Below are positions 45,338 through 56,027 of a stretch of 64,000 nucleotides of DNA, one piece after another. The stretch is from Symbiodinium natans (lineage: Eukaryota > Sar > Dinophyceae > Suessiales > Symbiodiniaceae). The notes under the pieces were generated by a model that saw only the letters and a list, made by a program, of their open reading frames with translations, did not search any database and was not told the origin of the DNA. The translations under genes were made by a program, and so were the position numbers. The stretch covers positions 1-64,000 of the forward strand of contig CAJNDS010000266.1 in the NCBI GenBank assembly GCA_905221605.1, written 5' to 3'. How positions within the stretch are numbered: position 1 is the stretch's first letter; every line of letters starts with the position of its first letter.

Positions 45338-45727
45338 AGAGCAATGCCCGCCCAGTACCGCACCGGCGGTGAGACGGCGGAGGACAAGGCAAAAACTTCC
45401 GTGGAGCCTGGTGCCCAGTTGTTGCCAAAGAGTTTCGGGTGTAGGCTTGTCGGTTTTTGCCTCAACAATTTCGGGCTCTTTCCTCCTTGCCTTGGCTCCA
45501 CCTTCGGGTGAAGGGGGACTCGTCTCCTTGCGTGCAGCCCCGAGGCAGGTTGCAGGGCTCAACCTGTGCACGACGTTCGGATGAGATTTTTCAACCTGAA
45601 GACCTGAAGCCTAAACCCAGTCCATCCCACCCCCCCACCCAACCACCAGGAAGAGCAAAGCAGCTGTGTCTCGAGGTTATACATCATCGGCATCGGCCGT
45701 GGAGGTTGGGTGCGGAGAGAGACCTGA
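45338..45727 (+). CDS. Two exons, unrecognised
   Basis: About 45338-45435 follows atcccgacag and reads MPAQYRTGGETAEDKAKTSV, then EPGAQLLPKSFG. The intron before it is a textbook CCCTAAACCC-like stretch. 45650-45727 follows aaccaccag and reads EEQSSCVSRLYIIGIGRGGW, then VRRET and TGA. No family recognised. Confidence 0.45.
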
Positions 45728-45811
45728 AGCATTCAGCACACAGCGAAAAACCCACAAAACCTGGCCTTGTGCAGTAGAACTTAAAGCTGTGGAAAACAGG
45801 TCGGCACGCAG

Positions 45812-46367
45812 TCAAGCTCGCCATGCACGACAAGAAGAAGGGGAGATGCACTCAGGGAGAGATCGGGTGCACTAATAAAGCTTGGCTGCGACTCCCGTTC
45901 CCAAAGGCCTGTCAGCAACAAGCACAACAAGTAGTGACCCGGGCTGTGCCGAAGGTGCCATTGACGTGCTAGGAAACTGGTGCAACATGCATATAATATC
46001 ACAAGCGACGGAGGCAGTTACTGTAAGTTCACAAATGCAGCTTTGGTACTTGTTCGACGCTGGAGCGCTCGATGAAAAGGATGCGACATGTTGTAGACAT
46101 GTTGTAGACGAAGCATGCTCACTTTGCATTTGGAGGAGTTTCGAACCCTTCAACCCATGCTTAAGCCCCAAACCAATAGCGTTCAGAAACCGCTGCAGGG
46201 TGAAACGTTTGCAGATTTCAGGCGTGCCTAAGAGACGCTTAGAGTTGAAGGTGTCGGAAGCGCTGCAGGACCTGCCGATTCTTGGTTCAAGCTTTGCAGA
46301 GCAGGCCTTTCCCCGTCGCAATCGCCATGGACCGGCCATGACGAGGTCGGATTGGGCGAGAGTGTAA
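45812..46367 (+). CDS. Two exons with GTAAGT donor, unrecognised
   Basis: The first block ends at 46022 with a perfect GTAAGT donor in phase 0 and reads CAEGAIDVLGNWCNMHIISQ, ATEAVT. A second open frame over 45812-45971 (KLAMHDKKKGRCTQGEIGCT) overlaps it, so the exon start is uncertain. 46219-46367 follows gatttcag and reads GVPKRRLELKVSEALQDLPI to TAA. The 199-codon antisense frame 45872-46471 is treated as a shadow. Confidence 0.4.
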
Positions 46368-46734
46368 GCTTTTTTGAGGGTGCAGGCGTCATCTTGGACC
46401 CTAACCCCTTTGCCAAATCGGGGGGCGGGGGGGGGGGGGGGGGGGGGAGAGGGTTCTTCGCCAAGTTTCATGTTTCATCAGGCTGTCCTCGATCTTGGGG
46501 CTCCTGCCTGGAGCCAAGCAATGCAATAGTCCGACATCCTGACCCCTGAACTTACCCAAAAGCCCTACACCTTCATCGCCCCAAAAACCCTTTAAATCGA
46601 CCCTGAATCCTTAAACACGACAGGGCTCTGAAAGCCCAAAACCTTCAACCCCAAACCGTTGCACCCTCTAGAGACGGTGCTCAAGCCACAACATCAAAAC
46701 CACGCCGGTTTCTGCTTCCCGGACACATTTTCCC

Positions 46735-47616
46735 ACCCTCCGAGGCCCCTGGCAGCCGCCTCCGGGCCCAGCAGCTGGGCGAAGACAAGGCGCAGCCCGT
46801 GGCTCCTGCAGCCGGTGTTTCGTTTAAGGGTTTTTAAAGGGCTTGGGCGTTTTGAAGGTTTAGGGTTTAGGGTTTAGGGGGTTTAGGGTTTAGGGTTTAG
46901 GGCTTGGGCTTGATGGGTTAAGGCCTCATGGGTTAAGGGCTGATGGGGGTTCAGGGTTTAGGGGCATTGCGGGGTTCAGGGGGCTTAGGGCTCTTGTCAA
47001 AGAACTACTTGGTCGGTCCGTACAGCTTTTGGCCAATTCAGGTTTTGGGGAGGTCACGGTTGTAAAGTTCTGCGTAGCTGGGTCTTGGATGGAGCTCTAG
47101 AGGCACTAGGGCTTCAAGATGTTTAAGGGTGTTTCTGGATTGAGCCTTAGGGCTTCGGGGCTTTCGGCTTGGAATGCCAAACGCTACGCACTCCTGTCTT
47201 GTTCAGTTTTTGAGGCGTCTGTTTATTGAGGGCTTTGTGTCATTGTGGCCCTAGATTCTTAGGCTGGTAGACCCGAGTACAAATCAAGGAATCAAGGCCC
47301 AAAGCCCGGACAGCCGACAGGTCCCCGGATCCGGGCTTCGTAGCCAGTCTGATCTCGCAGCTGGGCGAAAGCGGCCTGGGGAGGGACATGGATCATTGTG
47401 CAGCGGTTCTGTTGGGGAATTGCTGGCTGTGCAGCCTGTTGTGATTGACCTTTGAGTAACTTGCATCTTTGGTCAACCCGAGCAGTCAGGTATCATCAAG
47501 AGAAGCTGGAGAATGCAGTAGCCCGGCTTTCAAGCGGCCTGTCTGGCACGCTTACGAAGGATGGGGGCAGGGCCCCTCCACCCAAGCTCTTTGCTCGGAG
47601 GAAAAAAGTGGGTTGA
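46735..47616 (+). CDS. Three exons around a telomere-like intron, unrecognised
   Basis: About 46740-46805 reads APGSRLRAQQLGEDKAQPVA. The following intron opens with a long GGTTTAGGG tract (46855-47000). About 47320-47438 reads SPDPGFVASLISQLGESGLG, then RDMDHCAAVLLGNCW. 47487-47616 follows cccgagcag and reads RYHQEKLENAVARLSSGLSG, then TKDGGRAPPPKLFARRKKVG and TGA. No family recognised, though the middle exon has a helical-repeat look. Confidence 0.45.
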
Positions 47617-47699
47617 GTCCGGGTTGAGGGGTTTGTGTAGGACCAAAACGGGGGTATCAGGTTCAACCCCCCAGAGTTGGAAGCCTGTCCCTCGTGTAG

Positions 47700-48248
47700 G
47701 TCGGCCGTTTGCTGACTGGGTCTTTGAGATGGATACGTCCCTGCTGCCCTCGCCGGTGCCGAGAAGTTGGCTCGAGAACTCCACCAAGGACGCCTTTCCC
47801 GCCCGCAGAGGGCACCCCCGGCCACCCAAATCCTGAAGCCTCTGAGGGTGGGCTCTACAGGACAAGGCTTCAGCAGAGTCATCTTTGAAAGAGGCGCCTG
47901 GGATGCTAAGTGTTGCATACTGAGCAAAGATGAAGCTCGAATGTTTGAAAGCTCCTGTGTGCCACTGACTCCTTGTGTAGGTTCAGTTCCATCATGCTTG
48001 AAGTGAGCTTGTGCCAAGGCACTGTCGACCTTGGCTGCCTGGAGTGAAGCCAGCGATTTTTGTGCTTTCTTCATAGGGACGGGGAAGCAGACCCCAATGC
48101 TCCCCCTGACTACTTATGTCTTCGCTCAACGGGAATAGGGCATCTGGAGCAAACGGGCAAAGCCTCCTTGCTGTTGATTTCAGTTCGAGTACATACTGTG
48201 AAAACATTGCCTATCGAGCCTATTTGGCCTGTGGCAGCCAAGCGTTGA
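47700..48248 (+). CDS. Two exons, unrecognised
   Basis: About 47700-47836 reads GRPFADWVFEMDTSLLPSPV, then SWLENSTKDAFPARRG. A competing frame reads GAEKLARELHQGRLSRP. About 48076-48248 follows ttcatag and reads GEADPNAPPDYLCLRSTGIG, then RVHTVKTLPIEPIWPVAAKR and TGA. Between 48249 and 48510 lies a CCCTAAA/CCCTCAA-rich intron whose proline-rich translation is not a gene. Confidence 0.4.
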
Positions 48249-48514
48249 TGGGAACGATTCTTTTCTATCATGGAATCCCACCTCAATCAAGGTAGCTACC
48301 CTCAACCCTCTACTCGCGGACCCTCAAGGCCCTCAACGCCCAAGCGCATAGAAGACTTGCTCACACACCCCACGACACCGTCCAAAGCACCCAACTCCCT
48401 CTCCAAACCCTTCAAAACCCCTGCGAGGCCCGCAAAACCCTCTTCAAAACCGCCAAACCCTAAACCTTAAACCCCCCAAGCCGTAGAAAAGAAGCCTTTG
48501 TTTTTTGGCCCCAG

Positions 48515-50301
48515 CAGCCGAGGTTCGGGGCCTCGCCCGGCTCTCGTCAGGCCCGGCCTTGGCGGACGCAGTTTTCGGCGCCGAGGCGGCGAAGCTCTTG
48601 GAGCCGCCACCTGGCTCTCCGGTTTGTGACTTGTGGGGAGGCTTTGAGGCTTTCGTGTGCTGGGTCTCTGGAAGAATGTCTCGCAACCCCGAGGGTGGCC
48701 CCGGACGACGTCCAGCCACGCCTGTCACCGCAGCAAATTGAATCGCTGGGCCCGAAGCAAATCTCGGCGCCTGAGATTCTCAGAGGTTGAGGTATGTTAT
48801 GAGGGGTCTGTAGGGTTCTCAGGCGGACGGAGGGAGGGCAATCTCATGTCAGGCACGGGGGCTACATGGTAAGCAGTGACTTCTCCGAAAGGAGCAGTTG
48901 GACAAATTACGTACATGTCCCCAGACTACCTCCATTTGAGCTTGTGTAGTCCACTCTAGAAATTTGCTGGCAAGGCTTGTTTAACTGTACTTAGTTGCCT
49001 AGTTCGGGTTGTGCATGATGGGCCTTCTGCTTTTCTGGGGGATTTTGAGTGGTTCGGCTTCGCAGCCCCAGGTGCTGATGGCCCACGAGAATGCATCTGG
49101 GCTGCATCCCGTCGGCTGTGGTCAAGCAACACAAAGTTGGACTTCGAGGTTGAGCCTGGGACCTTTGAAGTGTGCTGCAGGAGATGCTCGCAGCAGGAGT
49201 TGGCCGGCTCTCCAGTGGCAGTTCGATCGCAAGTTGGGCCTGGGGTTCGATGGATTGGTCGAATTCCAGGGTTTAGGGAGTTTAGGGGCTGCCGGTGTTT
49301 GACCTCGCAGCCAGCAAGAGGGTGATGCGGTGCCAAAACCCATGGCTTCTCCAGGCAAATCTTTTGCTGACTACATCTTCGGCATGGACACCGGCAGCCT
49401 GACTCACGAAAGGGCTTTTGTCAAGGTCACCACTGTGCATGGAAGAAAGTCGTTTTTTTGGAGCTCCCCTTCCCCTCCATCCGAAAGCATTTGAATGTAG
49501 AGTGACTCCACGATGAGGTGAGCTGCCAAGGGAGCTTCCAAGCGAGATGTATCTGTCAAACATCGCGCAGGACCGAGACGATGGTCCAGCAAGAGTTTCC
49601 TAATATGTGCAATACTTTCTGCACAGACGCAGCCGAACCTGCGTACAGGTTTATTCTCTTACTACTCAGTATGCTCTGCAAGCATGTGGTTCCCGACATC
49701 CTTATGGTTTGCATATCTAAACTCTGCATGCGTGCATGCATGAACGCCACGGTTATTGTCATCGGTAGCCAGTAAATATGGCAACAATGGTACATCTCAT
49801 CTCAATAGCAGTTCATGTTCATGATCAATTGATCAGCGCAACCTGCATTCCTTTGTGCAAACGAAGAGTAGTGTCCTTCGCACCAGGATCGAAGTTTGGC
49901 ACAGTTTGCAGTGAACGCCACAATGTCGATGATCGGCCGTGCAGCGTCGGGACCTGTGGCCCCAAAGTCTCTGCACAAAGCCTGCGCGCCTTAAGACCTC
50001 AAGCCTACACGTGGCTCTGGTTGCAGGAGGAGAGCCTCGCGGTAATGTTTGCTTTCTGTTGACGCTTCGTCGAAGGTCCCAGCTTTCTTCGGGCAAGCCG
50101 CTTGCCGACGCAGTCTTCGGCTGCGATGTCAGTCATCTCTCGATCCCCAACAAAGTGGTGATGACCAGGACTTGACAAAGCCTCGGGCGACAACAAAAAC
50201 TGCTTGCCGCGTTGTTTAGGGAAGAGCACAAACCAGGCCTTGTGGCGTGGAGCATCGCAGCATTGTTTGCCCTCGCAGTCCCAGTGCCCAAGCCGGCATG
50301 A
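48515..50301 (+). CDS. Gene with a repeated L-A-D-x-[VI]-F-G motif
   Basis: 48515-48741 reads EVRGLARLSSGPALADAVFG, then AEAAKLLEPPPGSPVCDLWG. 49011-about 49262 reads DGPSAFLGDFEWFGFAAPGA, then EVEPGTFEVCCRRCSQQELA with GSPVAV, which looks like an immunoglobulin/filamin-type beta domain. 49315-49494 follows ccag and reads GKSFADYIFGMDTGSLTHER, then VKVTTVHGRKSFFW. About 50070-50160 reads LSSGKPLADAVFGCDVSHLS. About 50180-50301 reads RQQKLLAALFREEHKPGLVA, then a hydrophobic helix and a stop. The motif recurs at 48541, 49351 and 50083. Possible single-pass membrane protein. No family recognised. Confidence 0.45.
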
Positions 50302-50747
50302 GCATGATGGGGCTGCTCACTCTCTAAGGATCCATCATCCTTTGGGTTTAGTGCTGTGAGTTTCTCAGGGCTGTGTGCCTTAACTTGGCCATCTGCTTCG
50401 AGCCATGTCGGGGGTAGACATGAACCTCCCAAAGTTGGGAGAGATGCCCCTCGGCAGCGATTAAAGTACAACCCGACACAGACACTTTGGCCGAGCATCG
50501 CCTTGTAGCATGATCGTGCTCAGTATTCGTGGTTATGTGACCTCTGGTCGTAGCTCACGCGATTCAGTCTCAAGCTCTCATTCTATCAGGCGACCAGGCA
50601 AGTAGTTTGCGCCGAGTCAGCGAAGCTGCCGGCTAACATATTGAAGCGTTCCCGAAGAAAGGCCAGTGTTAGAGGTTGCGGCTACACTCCTGTGCTGAAA
50701 AGTCGCCATGTGGGCCATGTGCTCTGCATCCCTGTGCTCCGCGCGAG

Positions 50748-51095
50748 GTTCTCCGCTGCGATGCCGCTGTCCCGGCGGCCAGAGGTGCTGTTGCGGATTG
50801 TTGCGGCGCTTTGACATCTGTGCAGTCTAGGGTTTTGGTTAGGCTTCGCCTGGCTTCGCTAAGTTTGCCATGGTGTGCCCTCATTCCGGCAGAGCAGCTG
50901 CTGCAAATCTTTGGTGCCCCAGATTCCGCCAAGCCTGGCCTTCGCAATGCCAGCCAGCAGCGCCTCCGCCTCAGAGAGCTTCCTCCGGCCCTTGAGGTGC
51001 CCTTGAGGTGCCGATGTAGAATGGCTCTCTCGCTGGCACCGCAAGCCAGGGCAGCGCAAGTCCCCGATAGAAAAAAGCGATGCCTTCAAAATTGA
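50748..51095 (+). CDS. Two exons, unrecognised
   Basis: About 50748-50815 reads FSAAMPLSRRPEVLLRIVAA and TGA. 50893-51095 follows ttccggcag and reads QLLQIFGAPDSAKPGLRNAS, then RLRLRELPPALEVPL to TGA. The second exon may end at a GTGCCC donor near 50998. Helical composition. No family recognised. Confidence 0.4.
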   Translation, partial: VLRCDAAVPAARGAVADCCGALTSVQSRVLVRLRLASLSLPWCALIPAEQLLQIFGAPDSAKPGLRNASQQRLRLRELPPALEVPLRCRCRMALSLAPQARAAQVPDRKKRCLQN

Positions 51096-51198
51096 ATTCA
51101 TGCGGCCGGATGCTGGACTCTCTCTGTGTCTCTGTATCTGTGTGTGTGTGTGTGTGTGTTTTTTTTTCTGCTGTGGGGGCTGTGCCAGTGTCTCGTTC

Positions 51199-51548
51199 AG
51201 ATGGTGATGGCTCATGCTGAGGCCAAGCTGACCGAAGCAGAGGGTCCGCACTCGGCCAGTTTGTACGCGGGCTGGTCTACATCATATGGGCACTCCTGGG
51301 CAGAACAGAGACAATCACATCAGTGGCAACTGAACACCAACCCTCAAAAATCGGCTAAATCCTTAAATTCCAAAGGCACCGAGAGCATGAACCAAAGAGC
51401 CCCAGAGCTGACCCCGGCCAACCCTGAAACCCCCAAGCCCCCGACGAAAAGCCAGGTCTCCTGATGAAGGGTGCCATCGATCAGGCCATCCCCGCTGCTG
51501 AAGCGGCGCGAAGCGAGCTCCAGGGCAAAGGCGGCCACTGCACCTTTG
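51199..51548 (+). CDS. Two helix-rich exons, unrecognised
   Basis: 51199-51240 follows cgttcag and reads MVMAHAEAKLTEAE. 51452-51548 follows agccag and reads LMKGAIDQAIPAAEAARSEL, then QGKGGHCTFD and TAA. The intron between them is CCCTCAA/CCCGAC-like. They may be the 5' part of the following TPR-like gene. Confidence 0.45.
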
Positions 51549-51730
51549 ACTAAAGCCCCTTGGGATATTGTTATTTCTGCTTCTGTAAGAGGCACTAAGA
51601 AGATCTTATTCAATACTACTTTCAAAGCAAACGCCCAGTGGAATTGAATTGAGTAGTTGTAGGGGTTTGGGTTTGAAAAGCAATTGGAACTTCGAGGGGT
51701 CTATGGGGTCTAGGAGGCCCGTGTTCTCTG

Positions 51731-54001
51731 CAGGTGATGAATCAGCATACGCCGTCCGAGCTCATCTTCTGGCCCAGATGCAGAAGGCAAAGGCTTTGGA
51801 GTTCCCTCTCCATTCAAAAACAAAGTCATCCCCAGGTTGCCTTTGCATCCTCTTGCATCCTGAACTCCAGACACCGTGTTGGCTTCACCGTCAGGTCCTT
51901 TCGCTCGTGGATGATGATGGACCCGCCATGACACCTGAACCCATTGTGGCCGAGGCCGAAAAGGACTGCAACCAGGGTCATCTTGACATGTTCTATAGCT
52001 GCCACTTTTTCTTGCGTCGACGTGATATCTGAAGCCGCGTGGTGCGCTCGCCACGAGATGTGAGGCCCCCATGTAAATTGCTGGGCGTGTGCGTCTTTCC
52101 GAGCCCAAAACATGCAGATGTGACAGATCTGGCTATCTCTTACTGGTGAAGGAGTTGGAGAAAGCCAAGTCATCGGGCAGCGCTGCAACCAAGGCCTCCC
52201 GGGCGACTGATGTTGCTCTAGCATAGGATTGGATCCTTTGCGACAAATTACGCATGGAGGTTCATGCAGTTTCTGTTGCTGCCACACTGTCAGCGAAGCT
52301 CATTCAAAGGGATCACTGTGGCGACTGCCATGTTCAGCAGCTGTTTTGTGTTTTGTCCGCAAATGAGCCCAAATCCCAAAATGTGTAAGACCCTAGCCAG
52401 GCCTAAACCACCACAAAGAACGCAGCCAACATCATCCCGAAACCTGCTCCGAGCTACGTCCAGGCCATCCTACAGCTCACATACAGCGAAGTGCTGGGTT
52501 TCGGCACAGCAAGAACAGGCTGCAAGGGATTCGGGCTTGATAGGGTGTTGAGGAGTATTCGGTTTTCATAACCCTGTTCTGATATGTCTTTCTGTGCTCC
52601 CATCCCTAAAGTCCAAACCCTAAGCCCGAAGTGGTGCTTTGTTCCAGGCTGGTCACCCGACCGACCCATGCGAGACAAGGCTCTAGATTCGGCGAACCAG
52701 GTGGCTGCACTGCTGCATGGGAGGGATCACCGGGCAGCTCCTGAGAGCTGCGACGCTCTTGAGCTTCTGCTTTAGAGGTTCCGAGAAGCCGCATCCGAGG
52801 GTTCGTCTGCCTGCCGGTGCAGGCCGTCGATCTCTTCAGAGATGCAGGCGACACGAAGATGTCAGCGTGGGAAGCCCTGCTTGTGAAAAGCAAGAGAAGC
52901 CCCCGCCAGGAAGTTCGTAGAACCCGCCACCCCGCCCTTTGGTGGGACCGCCTCCCCTTGCAGTGTGTTATATATGAAAAGGTTGATTGCGAAGTCTCAG
53001 CCGACGCAGACACATTACTCACTGTGGTCTACATTGAATGAATACTTTCAAAATTTTCTTGAAATCGTTAAGTGTAAATATGCATATCTTTATATGATTT
53101 ATCTACACGCACATGCTGATCAGGCTTTTGATAGGTCGCCTTCTATCATGCATCGCGTGTCTTCTCAATAACCTCCCTCGCTACTGATGAGCCTTCACGC
53201 ACCCAACTCCTCTCGCCCAACGCTGAGAACACGGCACCTCCAACTAGCCTCCACCCCCCCAGACATTGCCTCAACAGCACTTGGCCGCCACATAGGAGAC
53301 CTAAACCCCAATCCTCCAAGCTGTCGCTTAGTGTGGCCCAGCAACCGACCAACTCAGGGTGGCAAAGCTGGAAGTCGCCGCGTTGCTGTGTCAAGGCCGG
53401 CGTCTTGAGCGTGTCTTGGTGTGTGCGAAGTTACCGTCCTGTGCTGTTCACATTGGCAGCCATATTGCTGTTGACAAGGCAATGCTGCAAAGGCGGCCGC
53501 GCAGGCAAGACGTCGCCATGATCGTAGGTTGCCTTCACCTCTGACTCCAGGTCCCTCCCCAAATCCTCTCAAGGAAGGATAAAAGATCCCGCGCCTGTGC
53601 GTCGATTGCATGACTAGCACTTGTGGTCAGACCGCGCAAGAAAGCTTCGACATCTTTGAGCGGCCGCGAACCCAAGGAGCTCACAGGAGAATCTCAGGGT
53701 TTCGAACCCGGATTCGTGTGTTGGACGATGACGAGGGTGATGTTCGGATTTTCTTGTGCATGTTGTGTTCCAAGTACGACCCGTGAAGACCTCGGAGGCT
53801 CACCGAGGGGTGCGCAAGATTTTGCTGGTATGCGCAGACTTCGATTTCGAGGGGTTTGATCATACTTTCACTATGCCGAGTATATTCCAATGCCCTTTAC
53901 GACTCGCTCAACGCTACAGGCTCGGCGACAAGCAGGGCATGGGACATGCGCTGGCGCCCCAGGCATGCTGTGGGTGTTTTCAGGCATATGTCAAACCCTA
54001 A
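51731..54001 (+). CDS. TPR-like helical-repeat protein, several exons
   Basis: 51731-52032 reads GDESAYAVRAHLLAQMQKAK, then AEAEKDCNQGHLDMFYSCHF and TGA. About 52424-52568 reads PSYVQAILQLTYSEVLGFGT. 52648-52775 reads RDKALDSANQVAALLHGRDH. 52778-about 52885 (frame open to 53041) reads VQAVDLFRDAGDTKMSAWEA, which matches the LFxxAGDxxxxAxAL signature of TPR-type repeats abundant in dinoflagellate proteins. About 53359-53544 reads KLEVAALLCQGRRLERVLVC. 53610-53786 begins with ATG (TAQESFDIFERPRTQGAHRR). 53756-54001 reads EAHRGVRKILLVCADFDFEG in another frame. Most blocks are individually convincing, but order and joins are not. Family role: protein-protein scaffolds. Confidence 0.5.
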
Positions 54002-54245
54002 AGCTTGTATGGCCACAACTTCTGAAACCTTCCCAGAGAGAATCTAAGGTCCTGGATGATGGCGCGATCGAAGCTGGTTGCAAAGGCGCCATGTGAGTAC
54101 TCAAGAATCCCAGACGAGCTGCAATGACTTGACTAGGAGTATGCCTCAATCCGAAAGAGGCACATTGGGGATATTTGACGAATGCCGGAGTTAGCATTGA
54201 CTTCAAGACCTGGACAGGATTTCGAAGGAGCCCTCAGAAAAGGGC

Positions 54246-54458
54246 ATGAGGCGCGCCGGCAGTGTTTTGGTCAAAGAGTCTGGGTTGTGGGTCACCCGGC
54301 TTCGTTTGGGGTTTTCGAGACGTCAAGTAGGTGAGAGTGATGAGGAACTCGTGAGCTGGTTGGTCCTTGATAGTCAGTTCTGGAAGGCCTTCCCCACACT
54401 ACACGATCGTCCGAACCCCTACAGTCAAAACCCAAAACTCCAAGCTTACCTAGAATGA
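54246..54458 (+). CDS. Small ORF or exon, unrecognised
   Basis: ATG at 54246, 70 codons to TGA: MRRAGSVLVKESGLWVTRLR, then SDEELVSWLVLDSQFWKAFP. Protein-like composition. No family recognised. Confidence 0.35.
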   Translation: MRRAGSVLVKESGLWVTRLRLGFSRRQVGESDEELVSWLVLDSQFWKAFPTLHDRPNPYSQNPKLQAYLE

Positions 54459-55181
54459 AAGGATGCGATTGCTGCAACAGGCCCTGGATCTCGTCCGAGC
54501 AAGCGACGACAAGAGGCGGGGATGTTTAAGCTGAAGCCAGTGCTGCTGAAGAGACAGATAAAGGATCCGAATCTTCGTAGCAATCCCCTTCATACCTTGT
54601 AACCCCCCTTAAGAGCCAGAAAAGGTTGGGGCGTGGGGGAGCTGTTGGGGACTTAGGTGTAGATTGCCTCATTATCAAAAAGGCCCTCACAAAAGCGATC
54701 TCCAGGGCGGAGGCTTTGTTCCTGGAGTGCCTCGTGCAGTGGAGCCTCACTGAGGCACGTGCTGAGAGAGATCTTGGAAGCTTCAGGGTTTGACATGTTA
54801 AGGGTTCAGGGTTGATCTCATCTTGATGTTTGCTATCAATGGTCAGTAAACATCACCCGATTCTCCAGACGAATCCTTCCTACCATTAGGTGAAAGCATG
54901 TTTTAGTAGACTTGCCTGGGGGTTCTAGGAGTCTGGGTTTGTGTCCCACAAGCGAGGCACTGGCACGATCATCGATTCACACAGCACACCTTGGCCAGGG
55001 TTTCTGGTTTGCTGTTGGATTTCATTGGTTCATCGTTCCTGGGACGAAACGGCCAAGGGCATGGGGGCTGCTAACCCTAAGATGGGGGCTTCGTTCTCGA
55101 AGTCGCCGAAGCCAGCGGGCGCCTGATAGGGTGTGTGCAGCGCGGGTGGCAAAAACAAATCCTAAACCCAAGCTCCTTCAG

Positions 55182-55705
55182 AACGCAGAGAAAGCCCTTC
55201 AGTGCTTAAATGAGGCATTTGAGCGCTGGAGCTTTCGTAAGCCAAAAAAACCCCAGCGCCCTGGAGCTCCCTACGCCCTCCTCTGTCAGGGCAAGCCACA
55301 CAAGGCGCTGGTCATGGCCAAGGAGGTGCCCGTGCTGGGCAAAGCTTGGGAGTCTAGGGATTAGTGTTTGCTGCTGTTGCTTTAGGTTTTTAACTTTGGA
55401 TGGTGTAGTTTCATGGTGTTTCAGTTGCTTGGGCCAGGTCTAGTTGATTGTGTACATGCGGCCATGCTTCTAAGGAACCCTGGACGTAACATCCATCAAC
55501 CGTAAACCCTAGATAGGCTCGCCCAAATCCATGGCAAACTCTCCAAATGACCCAACATATGGCCGAACCCTCCTACATTCTGAAGCCCGAGACTGCGATA
55601 ATTTCAATTTCCGCGTCCCTTGAGGCCTATGCGCTTCGACTGGAGCTGGAAGCACCTCCCAAGGAGGAGGCGCTGCGGTTTCCGCTTGATACGGGGCTTC
55701 AGTGA
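55182..55705 (+). CDS. TPR-like exons and a short ATG-started frame
   Basis: 55182-55236 follows ctccttcag, reads NAEKALQCLNEAFERWSF and ends at a GTAAGC donor. About 55290-55355 follows ctctgtcag and reads KPHKALVMAKEVPVLGKAW. Both fit alternating TPR helices. 55559-55705 begins with ATG and reads MAEPSYILKPETAIISISAS, then LEAYALRLELEAPPKEEALR, to TGA. It may be a separate first exon. Confidence 0.45.
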
Positions 55706-56027
55706 TTCGCATGTGCGAACTTAAAGCCCATGTGTATTGAACGGCTTTCAAAATCTGATCCTGTTAATCGGCGACCAGCACCCGAGCAATAGCAAGGCTC
55801 TGTCTCTTTCGGCAGGTTTCAGGCTCGCTCAGCGGAGATCCATATTGAGCACTCACGAAAATCTGTGAAGACGACCCAATGCTTCATGACTTTTAATGCT
55901 TGTTTGTGCCCTACTGTACCCAAAGCTTTTCCAAAGTCCCCTAGGACCCTGTTCAAATATCCAAGAACATCCCCAAGCCATCTCAAACCTTCCTCAGAGC
56001 CCCGATCTTTGCAGGCTCGGTCGTGCT

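Noticed and set aside
45872-46471. 199-codon frame on the - strand
   Set aside because: It includes polyproline from a G-run and is antisense to an exon ending at GTAAGT.
48270-48470. 66-codon proline-rich ORF starting with ATG
   Set aside because: It is a translation of the CCCTAAA/CCCTCAA-like intron before the exon at 48515.
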